From: Thiocapsa bogorovii
GTDB taxonomy: Bacteria; Pseudomonadota; Gammaproteobacteria; Chromatiales; Chromatiaceae
Direction of reading: 5' to 3'
Assembly: GCF_021228795.1 (NCBI RefSeq)
Contig: NZ_CP089309.1
Location: forward strand, 3,224,001 to 3,288,000
Length of the DNA: 64,000 nt
The notes under the pieces were generated by a model that was given only the letters and a program-made list of their open reading frames with translations, was not told the DNA's origin and did not search any database. Below are positions 46,023 through 54,971 of this stretch, one piece after another. Made by a program: the position numbers and the translations under genes. How positions within the stretch are numbered: position 1 is the stretch's first letter; each line of letters begins with the position of its first letter.

Positions 46023-49000
46023 TCACCGTCGCTCCCGGCGCCTCGCGGCGCTTCCGCCGAGGCCCGGAAATGGCCAAAGTCGAGTGAGTGCTCGGGTGTC
46101 TGGATACCTGGACCAATACCAGCCGGTGTCGAATTCCGAACTCGGGTTGCAGCCTTGCTCCGCGCCGAACAACAGAAAGTCGACGAGAGGATTGCGTCCA
46201 CTGTCGGACACGTCCGGGTAGTTGTCGAGATACCAGGACGAATCGAAGAGGGGGTGGGGGTCACGGCCCTCGTAGGCTCCCGCGGTCAGATAGTGGTGAA
46301 GCGGATTGGCGTCGAGGATGTCTGGATTTTGCTCGCGATACCAATCGGTGTCGAACAGCGGACTCGGATCCCGGCCTTCGAAAGCCCCGGATACCACATA
46401 GTGCCGCAACGGGTCGATCCCTGCGGCGAGTACATCCGCGCCGTGCTCGAGATACCACGTCGTATCGAAAAGTGGATGAGGGGAGCGGTGTTCGATCCAT
46501 CCTTGCCGGATGTAGTGAAGGAAGGGGTGTAACCCAGTGTCGGCCACGTCCGGGTTGACTGCCAGGTACCAGGGGCCGTCGAATAGCCCATGCGGTCCCT
46601 CGTTGGTTCTCGTGCCGTAGGTCAGAAAATGAATCAGGGGGTTAGTCTCCGATCCTTGAAGCTCGGGATTGTCTGCAACATACCAATCCAACCGGAACAG
46701 GGGGTGCGGATGCCGTCCTTCTCGAACACCTTGCTCGATGAAATGGACAAGCGGGTTCCTCCCGGCTTCGGCGACATCCGGGTTCTGTTCGAGATACCAC
46801 GAAGCGTCGAAAAGCGGGTGAGGGTTTCTGCCTTCGTTGATGCCCGCAGTGATGAAATGCACGAGCGGGTTGATACCCGTCTCGGCCACATCGGGATTGC
46901 TGGCGAGGTACCAATCCGTATCGAACAAGGGATGCGGGTCTAGGCCTGCGCCGGCTCCCGTGTCCAGATAATGAATAAGCGGATCGATTTCGCTAGCGAC
47001 CGCGTCCGGACATTGCGCGAGATACCATGCCGTATCGAACAAAGGATGAGGGTTGCGGCGCTCTCGGGCCCCCACAGTGAGCCAATGGAGTATCGGGCGG
47101 TAACCGGCGAGCAAGATGTCGGGATACCGTTGGGTATACCAGGCTTCCTCGAACAAACCCGACGCGAGGATACGTCGTGCGCGCGATCGTCTAAGGATTG
47201 CGGAGGGCAGCGTGAAGGTCGCCGACCACCATGCGACCTTCGCCGCTGCCGAGAAAGGACGCGTGAAAGCCCACTGCCCGTGCTCAAGCCGGAGGAGCTT
47301 TGCCGCCAAGGGCCAAAACGCGCTCGCATACATTGAGTTCAGGCGATCGGCGAGCAGATCCCGCTGTGCCGCGCTTGACCGCGCCAACTCGAGCGCCGAC
47401 GTCAGCTCGCTTTCCAAAGACTGTGCCTTCGTCACGCGGGCAGCGGCGATTTCCTCGAGCGCAGCGACCTGCAGGCGCTCTGCATCGAGCGCCGAGCGAA
47501 GGGCGTGCATTTCGGAGACGGAGGCGCTGAGGGAGGATTCAATCTCCTGGGATTTTTCGACTTCTTGGGAGAGAGCGTCCTCCAGGGTGTCGATCCGCGC
47601 CGATTTTTCGATACCTTCCGACTCAAGCTTTGCGAGACGCGCTTGACAGGCAGCGAGTGCCGCCGTAATTCGGTCTAAATTTGTGATGCGCCCGTTGGTT
47701 GCAGTCTCCAGGAAGTCAATTCGAGCCTCGCGTGCCGCCAGCGTCTTCTGCAGAATTTCGACCGATTGCTCTAGCTCCACGTGCCGTTGCTCACGCGCCT
47801 GCATGACCCGCAGGTCTTCGCGTAGAGCATCGCATTGTCGCTGGGACTCCGCTTTCGCGGCTGCGACCTGATGCTTCGTGTAGCCGGCGATCGCAATCAC
47901 CTGAGCCAGGGTCCAGCGTCGACGCCAAAGATCGAAAAACGCCTCGAGGCCTGCCCGCGTTTCGGGCGTCGGAGCGCGAACGCCGAAGCCGCTCCCTTCC
48001 GAGATTCGATAGACGGCGGTGATCCGGTCGACGTGCAGGAAATTCGACCGAATGCTCAGCTTGACCCAGAAGTCCCAGTCTTCGTAAAGAGAAAGTTCCT
48101 CATCGAAGCGGATCTCGCCCCCGAAGAGGGATCGTTCGAAGAGCACGGAATGAATCGGTAGATAGTTTTCGACCAGGAGTCGGGTTGCATCGTGGCGTTC
48201 GTTGAACACATGGACGAGGTCCCAACCCCCGCTTTCGTTTCTCTTGCGGCATTCGATGCCGGAATAGGCAGCGCGAGCGGTATCGGAACGGCGCAATGCC
48301 CAGACGAGGCAGCTGACATGGTCCGGGAGAAACCAATCGTCGTCATCCAGGAAAACGACATATTGACCTGTTGCCGACATCACGCCGAGATTCGCGGCGG
48401 CTCCGCGACCGAGCGGTGTGCCCGTCGATGCCGTATGCAGAGGAAACTGCCCACACCAGGCTTCGGGGGGCGAGGTTCTATGTCCCTCGACATCAACCAA
48501 AACGACCTCGATGCGCCGATAGGTTTGGGCGGCAATCGAATCGAGTGCGTCGGCCAGCTCGGGGCGGTTTGCGCTGCGGATCACGACGGAGACCAAGGGT
48601 TGGTCCGACGGTGACTCGCTCCAAGTTTTCAATCGGGCCGAGATGCCCGGAACCGGCCGGGAGAGGTCTTCGCCTCGGATGACCGCCAGCCCTTCCGCAG
48701 CCTGAATCTCCTGAGGCAAGGTATAGGCACGGAGTCGGTTCAAGGCGGCAACCTGCTCTCTGCGCTGATGGTTGTCGGGCCGCGAATCGAAGCATTCCGC
48801 GGCCGCCTGTTTCAGGTCGAGGACCGGGGTGATATCGAGGAGCAGATTGGGTTGTAGCGGTACATCGATCTCGTAGACGACCAAAGCGCACTCGCTCGGA
48901 AGGCGACGGACCGCCTCGTGCGCGACAAGGCCGATCATGGAGCGTGTCGAATCGGGGTCATGGACGGACGGAGCGTAGATCAGCTTGGCGCCGGTCTCCT

Positions 49001-49346
49001 CGGCGATTCGAACGAGCCTCCGGATCATCTTTTCGCCGTAATCCATCTCCGAGGGCGGCTCACCCCAGAAAATCGGCTGTTGAGACCCTACGACCCGTGA
49101 GGCCGCGCGACTCTCGGATTCGAGGCAGCGCTTGGTCTCGGTTCTCGTCGACGCGTCGGCGATATCATGACAACCGTCGGTGACGACCACTACGAGAACG
49201 TCGTCCCCGGACGTGACGTGTCGGCAGCAGGCCCCGCCGCAGCCGAAAATCTCGTCGCCCGGCTCGGCGGCGACCACCAGGACAGGGCCATGACCCGGAA
49301 GGTGTTCCGACGAATTCTGGCTCGATGTCCCTGGCAGGTTCTTCAT
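46023..49346 (-). CDS. IS-interrupted LmbE-like/GT2/coiled-coil/WY-repeat protein (N-terminal part)
   Basis: The remaining reading frame is 1107 residues; the last 20 or so are read from inside the IS. Residues 20-240 are LmbE-like, but the motifs are eroded (AAEPGDEIFGCGG for HPDDE, VHDPDSTRS for HPDH), so deacetylase activity is probably lost. Residues 250-480 are a GT2 transferase with intact FLDDDDWFLPDH. A coiled coil (about 500-660) follows, then from residue 731 tandem units of about 38 residues with the pattern LFDxxWYLxxNPDVxxxGxNPLxHFxxxGxxEGRxPHP. Ten units are present, the tenth cut after RYPDTRAL by the IS. Before insertion it continued into the GT4 domain of 43335-44525. It probably elongated a surface glycan. 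Confidence 0.85.
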   Translation of the reverse strand: MKNLPGTSSQNSSEHLPGHGPVLVVAAEPGDEIFGCGGACCRHVTSGDDVLVVVVTDGCHDIADASTRTETKRCLESESRAASRVVGSQQPIFWGEPPSEMDYGEKMIRRLVRIAEETGAKLIYAPSVHDPDSTRSMIGLVAHEAVRRLPSECALVVYEIDVPLQPNLLLDITPVLDLKQAAAECFDSRPDNHQRREQVAALNRLRAYTLPQEIQAAEGLAVIRGEDLSRPVPGISARLKTWSESPSDQPLVSVVIRSANRPELADALDSIAAQTYRRIEVVLVDVEGHRTSPPEAWCGQFPLHTASTGTPLGRGAAANLGVMSATGQYVVFLDDDDWFLPDHVSCLVWALRRSDTARAAYSGIECRKRNESGGWDLVHVFNERHDATRLLVENYLPIHSVLFERSLFGGEIRFDEELSLYEDWDFWVKLSIRSNFLHVDRITAVYRISEGSGFGVRAPTPETRAGLEAFFDLWRRRWTLAQVIAIAGYTKHQVAAAKAESQRQCDALREDLRVMQAREQRHVELEQSVEILQKTLAAREARIDFLETATNGRITNLDRITAALAACQARLAKLESEGIEKSARIDTLEDALSQEVEKSQEIESSLSASVSEMHALRSALDAERLQVAALEEIAAARVTKAQSLESELTSALELARSSAAQRDLLADRLNSMYASAFWPLAAKLLRLEHGQWAFTRPFSAAAKVAWWSATFTLPSAILRRSRARRILASGLFEEAWYTQRYPDILLAGYRPILHWLTVGARERRNPHPLFDTAWYLAQCPDAVASEIDPLIHYLDTGAGAGLDPHPLFDTDWYLASNPDVAETGINPLVHFITAGINEGRNPHPLFDASWYLEQNPDVAEAGRNPLVHFIEQGVREGRHPHPLFRLDWYVADNPELQGSETNPLIHFLTYGTRTNEGPHGLFDGPWYLAVNPDVADTGLHPFLHYIRQGWIEHRSPHPLFDTTWYLEHGADVLAAGIDPLRHYVVSGAFEGRDPSPLFDTDWYREQNPDILDANPLHHYLTAGAYEGRDPHPLFDSSWYLDNYPDVSDSGRNPLVDFLLFGAEQGCNPSSEFDTGWYWSRYPDTRALTRLWPFPGLGGSAARRRERR
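46071..46084 (-). repeat. IS terminal inverted repeat, right
   Basis: TGGCCAAAGTCGAG, the exact complement of the left end. It lies between the transposase start and the target duplication. Confidence 0.9.
46085..46090. repeat. target-site duplication, right copy (TGAGTG)
   Basis: Matches the left copy at 44576-44581. Together they define a 6-bp duplication. Confidence 0.85.
46085..47156 (-). repeat. tandem coding repeats of about 38 residues (10 units)
   Basis: The 114-bp units encode LFDxxWYLxxNPDV...NPLxHF...GRxPHP. The units are diverged in DNA, so they are old. Unit 8 lacks two residues (DILDANPLHHY), and unit 10 is split by the IS. Confidence 0.85.
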
Positions 49347-50009
49347 ATTGCGAATCGAAGCGTTTCAGCGAGATAGGGCAGTTCTTGGCGCGGCGACTCC
49401 GCTGGCTAGATAAGCGTGACGGGGGCACAAGTAGATCGAGGCGCATCTGAAATGTAACGGACATGCTCGGCGTTGCCCGACGCGCTGCGCAAAGCAGCCG
49501 GGCACATCGACCTGTGCGAGGCATTAGGCGTGTGGCGTACCCTTCGACGGCCCGGGGGGGATGTTCCGCGACCGTCGTTTCGTGCCCAGGATCAGTCGAA
49601 GTCCATCCGTCAACCTCGATCCGACGATAATACTTGAGAACGGATCCAAGGTGCTAATCGTCGAACGCTACCAATCCACTGGAGTCGCGACGAAAGGCGG
49701 CCGGAGCGTTCGGGTTTGGATCGGGAGTCGCGTAGCAGAAGCGGCCGTCGAGTGCGCAGGCTCGTCAAGACAACATGGATGCTGGCTTGTATCGACGCTG
49801 CTGGTAAGATAGAGGCGTGTCGTTCAATGCTTCGGCGCGCAAATCGTCCCGCTTTTTCGCATCCTCAAGATCGATCTTGCCGACGCCTCCGTTTCGCCTC
49901 GGGTGCTCCCCGACGGCCAAGCGGCCGGCGCCGGCCTTGGAACACCGAGGGCTTGCGGGCTCCGCTCGTCTCGCGGCGAGAGTTTTGACCGGTTTAGTTG
50001 TTTGTCTAC
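49347..50009. other. intergenic region between divergent glycan operons
   Basis: These 663 bp lie between the divergent starts of the large leftward gene and the GT2-WbsX gene. Short open frames exist on both strands (for example 49561-49812 on +) but have no recognisable domain or ribosome site. The region should hold promoters for both directions. An imperfect hairpin lies at 49476-49506. Nothing else is recognised. Confidence 0.5.
49476..49506. repeat. imperfect hairpin
   Basis: TGCCCG pairs with CGGGCA (49501-49506), and an inner GCTGC pairs with GCAGC, with a 4-base bulge. No T-run follows on either strand, so it is not a typical intrinsic terminator. Confidence 0.4.
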
Positions 50010-52208
50010 ATGAGAGCCCCGCGCCCCCATCTCTTGAAAGCACCGTCTGACGCCAAGGCCATGGCCGGGCGTGCGATACGCGCCATTTACCACCGGCTTC
50101 CGTTGCCGGCCGGCGGGAAAATAGCCTTAAAGTCTTTCTCCTATCGGATGTTTTCGCCGTTTATAAGGCACACGGCGAGCTATCGGCACTGGCGCGAACA
50201 GCAGAACCCAGAGGAGGTTTCGTACCACGATGAGCCGGTTTCGCGAATTGCACCACCGCACCTCTTCCCTTCTCTAGAGACTGGTTTCCTGGAGGCGGCC
50301 GTCGATCTTGTGCTTCCGTTGGACCCGGATCCCGAGGTCACCATCCTCATGCCGGTTCACAATCAGGTCGGATTTACGCTGTGTTGTCTGCAGTCCATCG
50401 CTGCGGCGCCGCCGCGGGTTTCGATCGAGATCATCGTCATCGACGATGCGTCGACCGACGAGACATCCGAGCTGCTTAGCGCCGTCACGGGAATCCGTCA
50501 TGTACGTAACGACGTCAACCGGGGTTTTCTGTTGAGCTGTAACCGGGGCGCTGCTCTGGCGCGAGGCCGTTACCTACATCTCCTGAATAACGACACTCAG
50601 GTCCAGGCCGGATGGCTCGACGCCCTGGTCGATGTCTTCGTGCATGAGCCGGACACCGGAATCGCTGGTTCCAAGCTGATTTATCCTAGTGGGCATTTGC
50701 AGGAGGCGGGAGCCGCCCTCAAGCGCGACGGGCGGGTCGAGTTGATTGGTCTTAACGGAGATCCTTCAGAACCGGTTTACAGCCGGCGCCGGCGGGTCGA
50801 CCACTGCTCGGGCGCGAGTATCCTGATCGAGACGTCGCTGTTCAACCGCCTCGGGGGATTCGACGAAGTCTACGCGCCGGCGTACTACGAGGACTGCGAT
50901 CTCTCCTTGCGCGTTCAGGCGCTCGGGCGTCATGTGGTCTACGAACCGAGCTCCGTCGTCCTGCATCATCTGAGTGTCTCGACGAACGCTCGCCCGTCCG
51001 AGAAGTCGACCCGAATTGCAGCGAACAGCGCAATCTTTCTCGGCCGGTGGCAGTCGACACTCGATGACCTGGATACGGTTCGGCTGATTGCGTTCTTTTT
51101 GCCGCAGTTTCATCCTATCCCGGAAAACGATCGATGGTGGGGCAAGGGATTCACCGAGTGGACCAATGTCACCCGCGCAACACCGAACTTTACGGGTCAC
51201 CGGCAGCCGCATCTGCCGGCGGATCTCGGGTTCTACGATCTTAGGCTTGCCGAGACTCGGCAGGCACAAGCCGATTTGGCGCGCGATTACGGCATCTACG
51301 GGTTTTGTTATTACCATTATTGGTTTGCCGGCAAACGATTGCTGCAGCGCCCGATCGATGACATGCTGGCATCCGGACAGCCCGACTTTCCGTTTTGTAT
51401 CTGCTGGGCCAACGAGAGCTGGTCTCGGCGCTGGGACGGGCGTGAGGCGGATATCCTGATTGCGCAGCAGCATTCGGAAACGGACGATTTGGCATTCATT
51501 CGTCATCTGCAACCATTTCTCCGAGACCACCGCTATATTCGAATACACGGCCGTCCGTTGATTCTCGTTTATCGTATCGAGTTGTTTCCCGAGCCGAGGC
51601 GTACTGCCGAGATCTGGCGCGAATATTGCGTTCGTTCGGGGTTGGGTGAGATTTATCTCGCTTGCGTTCAAAGTTTCGGTTTGTCTTCCGATCCGGCGGA
51701 TTTTGGATTCGACGCGATCGTTGAGTTCCCCCCGCACGATCTCTCGGTTCCGCTCGATCCTCAGCCCCCTACAGACAACCCGGCATTTTCAGGGCAGGTC
51801 TATGATTATCCGGCAACCGCCGAGCGGTTCATGCAGCGCCCGTTGCCGGATCATCGGTTTTTTCGCACGGCAATGCCCTCCTGGGATAATACTGCTCGAA
51901 GGCAGGATGCGGGCACGATCTTTTTGCATTCTACACCAGAGTTCTATGAGCATTGGCTTTCGACGCTTGTGACGCAGTCGAGGCGCTTGAATCCTCCAGG
52001 GGAGCGATTCGTCTTCGTGAATGCCTGGAACGAATGGGCTGAAGGAAATCACCTGGAGCCGGATCAGCATTACGGCCATGGCTACCTTGAAGCGACTCGG
52101 GCGGCTCTGGGCGATATGGCGCCTTTGCGGCGCGTAAGCGCGTCGGTTCCATACGTTTCGACGGGCCTTCGCACGTCGGTCCAATCCGTCCGAACCAGCG
52201 TATGTTGA
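50010..52208 (+). CDS. GT2 glycosyltransferase fused to WbsX-like domain
   Basis: A 732-residue fusion. Residues 105-330 form a GT2 transferase (VTILMPVHNQVGF, IIVIDDASTDE, LHLLNNDTQV for the metal motif, YYEDCDLSLRVQALG). From about 355 the segment LIAFFLPQFHPIPENDRWWG opens a WbsX/GH99-like domain, continuing with FTEWTNV, YGFCYYHYWF, WANESWSRRWDG and VNAWNEWAEGNHLEPD. WbsX-like domains occur in O-antigen and capsule loci and may act as glycan-modifying enzymes. ATG 50010 is chosen over TTG 49998. The stop overlaps the next gene by 7 bp, making this the first gene of a rightward operon. Confidence 0.85.
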   Translation: MRAPRPHLLKAPSDAKAMAGRAIRAIYHRLPLPAGGKIALKSFSYRMFSPFIRHTASYRHWREQQNPEEVSYHDEPVSRIAPPHLFPSLETGFLEAAVDLVLPLDPDPEVTILMPVHNQVGFTLCCLQSIAAAPPRVSIEIIVIDDASTDETSELLSAVTGIRHVRNDVNRGFLLSCNRGAALARGRYLHLLNNDTQVQAGWLDALVDVFVHEPDTGIAGSKLIYPSGHLQEAGAALKRDGRVELIGLNGDPSEPVYSRRRRVDHCSGASILIETSLFNRLGGFDEVYAPAYYEDCDLSLRVQALGRHVVYEPSSVVLHHLSVSTNARPSEKSTRIAANSAIFLGRWQSTLDDLDTVRLIAFFLPQFHPIPENDRWWGKGFTEWTNVTRATPNFTGHRQPHLPADLGFYDLRLAETRQAQADLARDYGIYGFCYYHYWFAGKRLLQRPIDDMLASGQPDFPFCICWANESWSRRWDGREADILIAQQHSETDDLAFIRHLQPFLRDHRYIRIHGRPLILVYRIELFPEPRRTAEIWREYCVRSGLGEIYLACVQSFGLSSDPADFGFDAIVEFPPHDLSVPLDPQPPTDNPAFSGQVYDYPATAERFMQRPLPDHRFFRTAMPSWDNTARRQDAGTIFLHSTPEFYEHWLSTLVTQSRRLNPPGERFVFVNAWNEWAEGNHLEPDQHYGHGYLEATRAALGDMAPLRRVSASVPYVSTGLRTSVQSVRTSVC

Positions 52209-53563
52209 TCCCTCTCCGCAACATTTTTGCTCGGCAGGGTGGGCTCATTCCGGTTTTTGAGCGAGCGCTGAGGATCGCGCGTGCGGACGGCTTGGCGGGT
52301 TTGCGCGATCGTCTGCTCGGCGTTTGGAGGTCGGCGCACGACCGCGAAGCGGACTTGCGGGACACCGAGGAGTCTCGGGAGAGGCGGCCTGCGAAAAAAC
52401 CGACGGATCCTCCGCAGCGAATCACCGCGGCGCCGGGTGCACTCTTGATTGGGCATCCCTATGCCGTCCTGGGTCGGGCGGAGGATATTCGAACGGCTGC
52501 ATCTGCTTGCGAAGCCGCAGCGATCCCCTTCGCCACGCGAAATCTTTACGGTGACTACGGCCGCGAGACGGCGGGGATGCATAAGGATTTCGACTTGATG
52601 CATCGCGAGGATTCGACGGCAGTCTACCGCGCCAACATTCTCGTCTTGAACGCCGACGAGATGGAGAGGGCGTGGCAGTATCAGGGCGAAAGTCTGGATT
52701 GCGGCGCCTACAATATCGGTTATTGGGCCTGGGAGCTCAGCCGCTTTCCGGATGCTTGGTTGCCGGCATTCGAGGGTTTGGACGAAATCTGGGCGCCTTC
52801 GCGTTTTATTCAACAGGCGATTGCCGAGAAGGCCGATTGTCCTGTCGTATGGATGCCGCTTGCAGTGGAGCACCGCATCACCGCAGCCGCGTCGCGTCGG
52901 GCACTCGGACTGCCCGAAGATCGATTTCTCTTTCTTTTCTTTTTTGACTTTCGCTCATTCGTCAGCCGTAAAAACCCATTGGCTGTCCTTAATGCATTTC
53001 GACAAGCGTTTTCGAGTGCAGACGATTCGGTCGGTCTCGTCATCAAAACGAATGGTATGTCAGAATGCGCCGATGCCTACGAGGACTTCAAGAGTAGCGG
53101 CATCGCCGACGACCAACGCATCACTTGGCTCGATCGTGTGATGGACGATCGGGAGATCAGGTCGCTGATGAGCCGCTGCGACTGCTTCGTCTCTTTGCAC
53201 AGGTCGGAGGGCTTCGGGCGAGGTCTTGCAGAGGCGATGTTGATGGGTAAGCCGGTGATTGCGACCGGATATTCCGGCAATCTGGATTTCACGAACGAAG
53301 AGAACTGCTGCCTGGTCGATTGCGCCTTGGTCCCGGTCGGCAACGGCGAATACCCACATGGTGCGGGGCAGCTCTGGGCCGAGGCCGATGTTGAGATGGC
53401 GGCGGATTTTATGCGGCGTCTTGTCGACGACCGGGCCTTCGCGGCGGCGAAGGGGGGTGCAGGTGCTCGCTACATTCGTGCATTCCATAGTCCTGCGGCG
53501 GTCGGTGCCCGTTACCGGCGTCGCTTGGAGCAGCTCGGCTTAGTGGACCGGTCGATCTCGTGA
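52202..53563 (+). CDS. GT4 glycosyltransferase
   Basis: A 453-residue GT-B protein. After a charged N-terminal segment the first fold includes GALLIGHPYAVLGRAEDIR and YNIGYWAWELSRFPDAW. The C-terminal donor domain has VSLHRSEGFGRGLAEAMLMG and PVIATGYSGNLDF, the EGFGxxxxEAM signature of GT4 enzymes with the conserved Glu residues. The gene overlaps the preceding one by 7 bp. It probably adds one sugar of the surface polymer in the cytoplasm; donor and acceptor are not known. Confidence 0.88.
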   Translation: MLIPLRNIFARQGGLIPVFERALRIARADGLAGLRDRLLGVWRSAHDREADLRDTEESRERRPAKKPTDPPQRITAAPGALLIGHPYAVLGRAEDIRTAASACEAAAIPFATRNLYGDYGRETAGMHKDFDLMHREDSTAVYRANILVLNADEMERAWQYQGESLDCGAYNIGYWAWELSRFPDAWLPAFEGLDEIWAPSRFIQQAIAEKADCPVVWMPLAVEHRITAAASRRALGLPEDRFLFLFFFDFRSFVSRKNPLAVLNAFRQAFSSADDSVGLVIKTNGMSECADAYEDFKSSGIADDQRITWLDRVMDDREIRSLMSRCDCFVSLHRSEGFGRGLAEAMLMGKPVIATGYSGNLDFTNEENCCLVDCALVPVGNGEYPHGAGQLWAEADVEMAADFMRRLVDDRAFAAAKGGAGARYIRAFHSPAAVGARYRRRLEQLGLVDRSIS

Positions 53564-53617
53564 TGCCAGGGTCTCGGTCCATCACGAGATCCGCTTCGCG
53601 TGTCGGGTCTTGACGCG

Positions 53618-54958
53618 ATGGCGCCTTGGAAAGCCGCTGTGGAGCGCGCTCTGCGGTCTCTCTTCCGGCGGCTGCCGCTTAACGACGCCCGACGCGAACA
53701 GATCAAGGCCGCAATTCGCGCATCTCGGGTTCCACTTTTTGTCGGAGAGGGGTTGGCGCAGCCGTGCTGGTCGCAGCTCGTCCCTCCCTGGACGGGAGAT
53801 TGGTCCGCCCTGTTTCCGCCGAGTCGGGTTGAAGCGCACCGCATACTGGTCATTGATTGGAAACCACCGACCCCCGACCGCGATTCAGGGTCGTTTCGTA
53901 TGCGCATGATCCTGGATTTGATGCGCGAGGCAGGATGGGGCGTCGATTTCATAGGTGACCGAGATGCGGAGGGTGTTTCCTATAGAAGATCGCTCCAGAA
54001 GATCGGGGTCTCTTTGCTGATCGGTCAGGAAAGCGCATGGAGACATCTGATTGTAAACGGCGGTATCTACCGATTCGCGTGGGTCTCACGTCCGGAGATT
54101 GCTGAACGGTATTTGCCGATGGTGCGAGCCCTTGCGCCGCGGGCCGAAGTGATCTACGACACGGTCGACCTGCATTGGATCCGTTTGCGCCGCGGTATTC
54201 CCTTCAGCCAGGATCCGAAGGCGCTTTCTCATCTTGCGGAGTCATTTCGGCGCATCGAAATATGCAACGCGCGGTGTTCCGATCTGACGATTGCCATAAC
54301 CGAGGATGAAAAGCGGGCTCTCTTGGACGAAGATCCGGAGTTGAAAGTTTGCGTCTTGCCGAATATTCATGCGGTTTCTTCGGTTGTCCCTCCGGTGTCT
54401 GGCCGATCCGGCCTTTTCTTTATCGGTAGCTTTAGTCATCCGCCAAACGTAGACGCGGTATTTTACTTCGTCAGAGATATCTTCCCTCGGATTCTCGAGC
54501 AGATCCCGGCAGCCCACTTTTACATCGTCGGCAGCGATATGCCTTATTCCGTGCGCACGCTGAAGTCTCGACGCGTTCGGCCGGTCGGGTATGTTCGTGA
54601 CGTGGAACCATGGTTTCGACGCATGCGTGTTTTCGTTGCCCCGCTACGCCATGGGGCGGGAATGAAGGGGAAGGTCGGTCAGAGTCTCGCCCTCGGCCTG
54701 CCCGTCGTGACGACGGGTGTCGGGGCGGAAGGGATGGGGTTGACTCATGAGATCAATGCCTTGATCGCCGAGGATCCGGCAGACTTCGCCGCCTCCGTGA
54801 TTCGCGTCCATCGGGACAACGCGCTTTGGGATCGCCTCTCTTACGCAGGCCAAGCGCTTGTTCGTCAGCACTTTTCTAAGGACGCTGCGGAGTGTGTCCT
54901 AATACCTCTCCTGCGTGTCGAGGGGTCGCAACGGGAAGTTGGGCGTGATAAGGATTGA
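53618..54958 (+). CDS. GT4 glycosyltransferase, paralog of the 43335-44525 product
   Basis: A 446-residue protein with WKPPTPDRDSGSFRM, YDTVDLHWIR, LTIAITEDEK, FVAPLRHGAGMKGKVGQSLALG and GVGAEGMGL, all closely matching the GT4 gene on the other side of the IS region. It has its own N terminus of about 75 residues that the other copy lacks, supporting the idea that the other copy was once the tail of a bigger protein. ATG 53618 is taken as the start; GTG 53600 is possible. It is followed 13 bp later by a GT2 paralog, so a GT4-GT2 pair occurs here as it does on the opposite strand. Confidence 0.85.
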   Translation: MAPWKAAVERALRSLFRRLPLNDARREQIKAAIRASRVPLFVGEGLAQPCWSQLVPPWTGDWSALFPPSRVEAHRILVIDWKPPTPDRDSGSFRMRMILDLMREAGWGVDFIGDRDAEGVSYRRSLQKIGVSLLIGQESAWRHLIVNGGIYRFAWVSRPEIAERYLPMVRALAPRAEVIYDTVDLHWIRLRRGIPFSQDPKALSHLAESFRRIEICNARCSDLTIAITEDEKRALLDEDPELKVCVLPNIHAVSSVVPPVSGRSGLFFIGSFSHPPNVDAVFYFVRDIFPRILEQIPAAHFYIVGSDMPYSVRTLKSRRVRPVGYVRDVEPWFRRMRVFVAPLRHGAGMKGKVGQSLALGLPVVTTGVGAEGMGLTHEINALIAEDPADFAASVIRVHRDNALWDRLSYAGQALVRQHFSKDAAECVLIPLLRVEGSQREVGRDKD

Positions 54959-54971
54959 AGCGGAGGGCCCG

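Larger units (their letters stand above)
44582..46084 (-). mobile_element. insertion sequence, 1503 bp, one DDE transposase
   Basis: A complete IS bounded by the 14-bp perfect inverted repeat CTCGACTTTGGCCA (44582-44595) and its complement (46071-46084), flanked by the direct repeat TGAGTG. It carries a single transposase gene, transcribed leftwards. The insertion interrupts a very large glycan-related gene; both halves rejoin in frame once the element and one target copy are removed. The intact ends and perfect duplication suggest a recent event. I could not assign it with certainty to a named IS family. Confidence 0.9.

Noticed and set aside
44479-46116. A 545-codon minus-strand frame overlapping the transposase
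   Set aside because: It is in another frame from the transposase, is Arg/Gly/Ala-rich without motifs and crosses both ends of the IS.
44745-46532. A 595-codon open frame on the + strand across the IS and the repeat gene
   Set aside because: It is antisense to the transposase and to the repeat gene, crosses the IS boundary and has no recognisable domain.
46085-47156. Regular DNA repeats considered as a CRISPR array
   Set aside because: The period is about 114 bp, the units are diverged and they encode a clear protein repeat.
49476-49506. Hairpin considered as a rho-independent terminator
   Set aside because: No T-run follows on either strand, and both flanking genes start rather than end here.
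49561-49812. Possible 83-residue + strand gene in the 49.3-50.0 kb gap
   Set aside because: It has no ribosome site, no domain and no hydrophobic or coiled-coil pattern.
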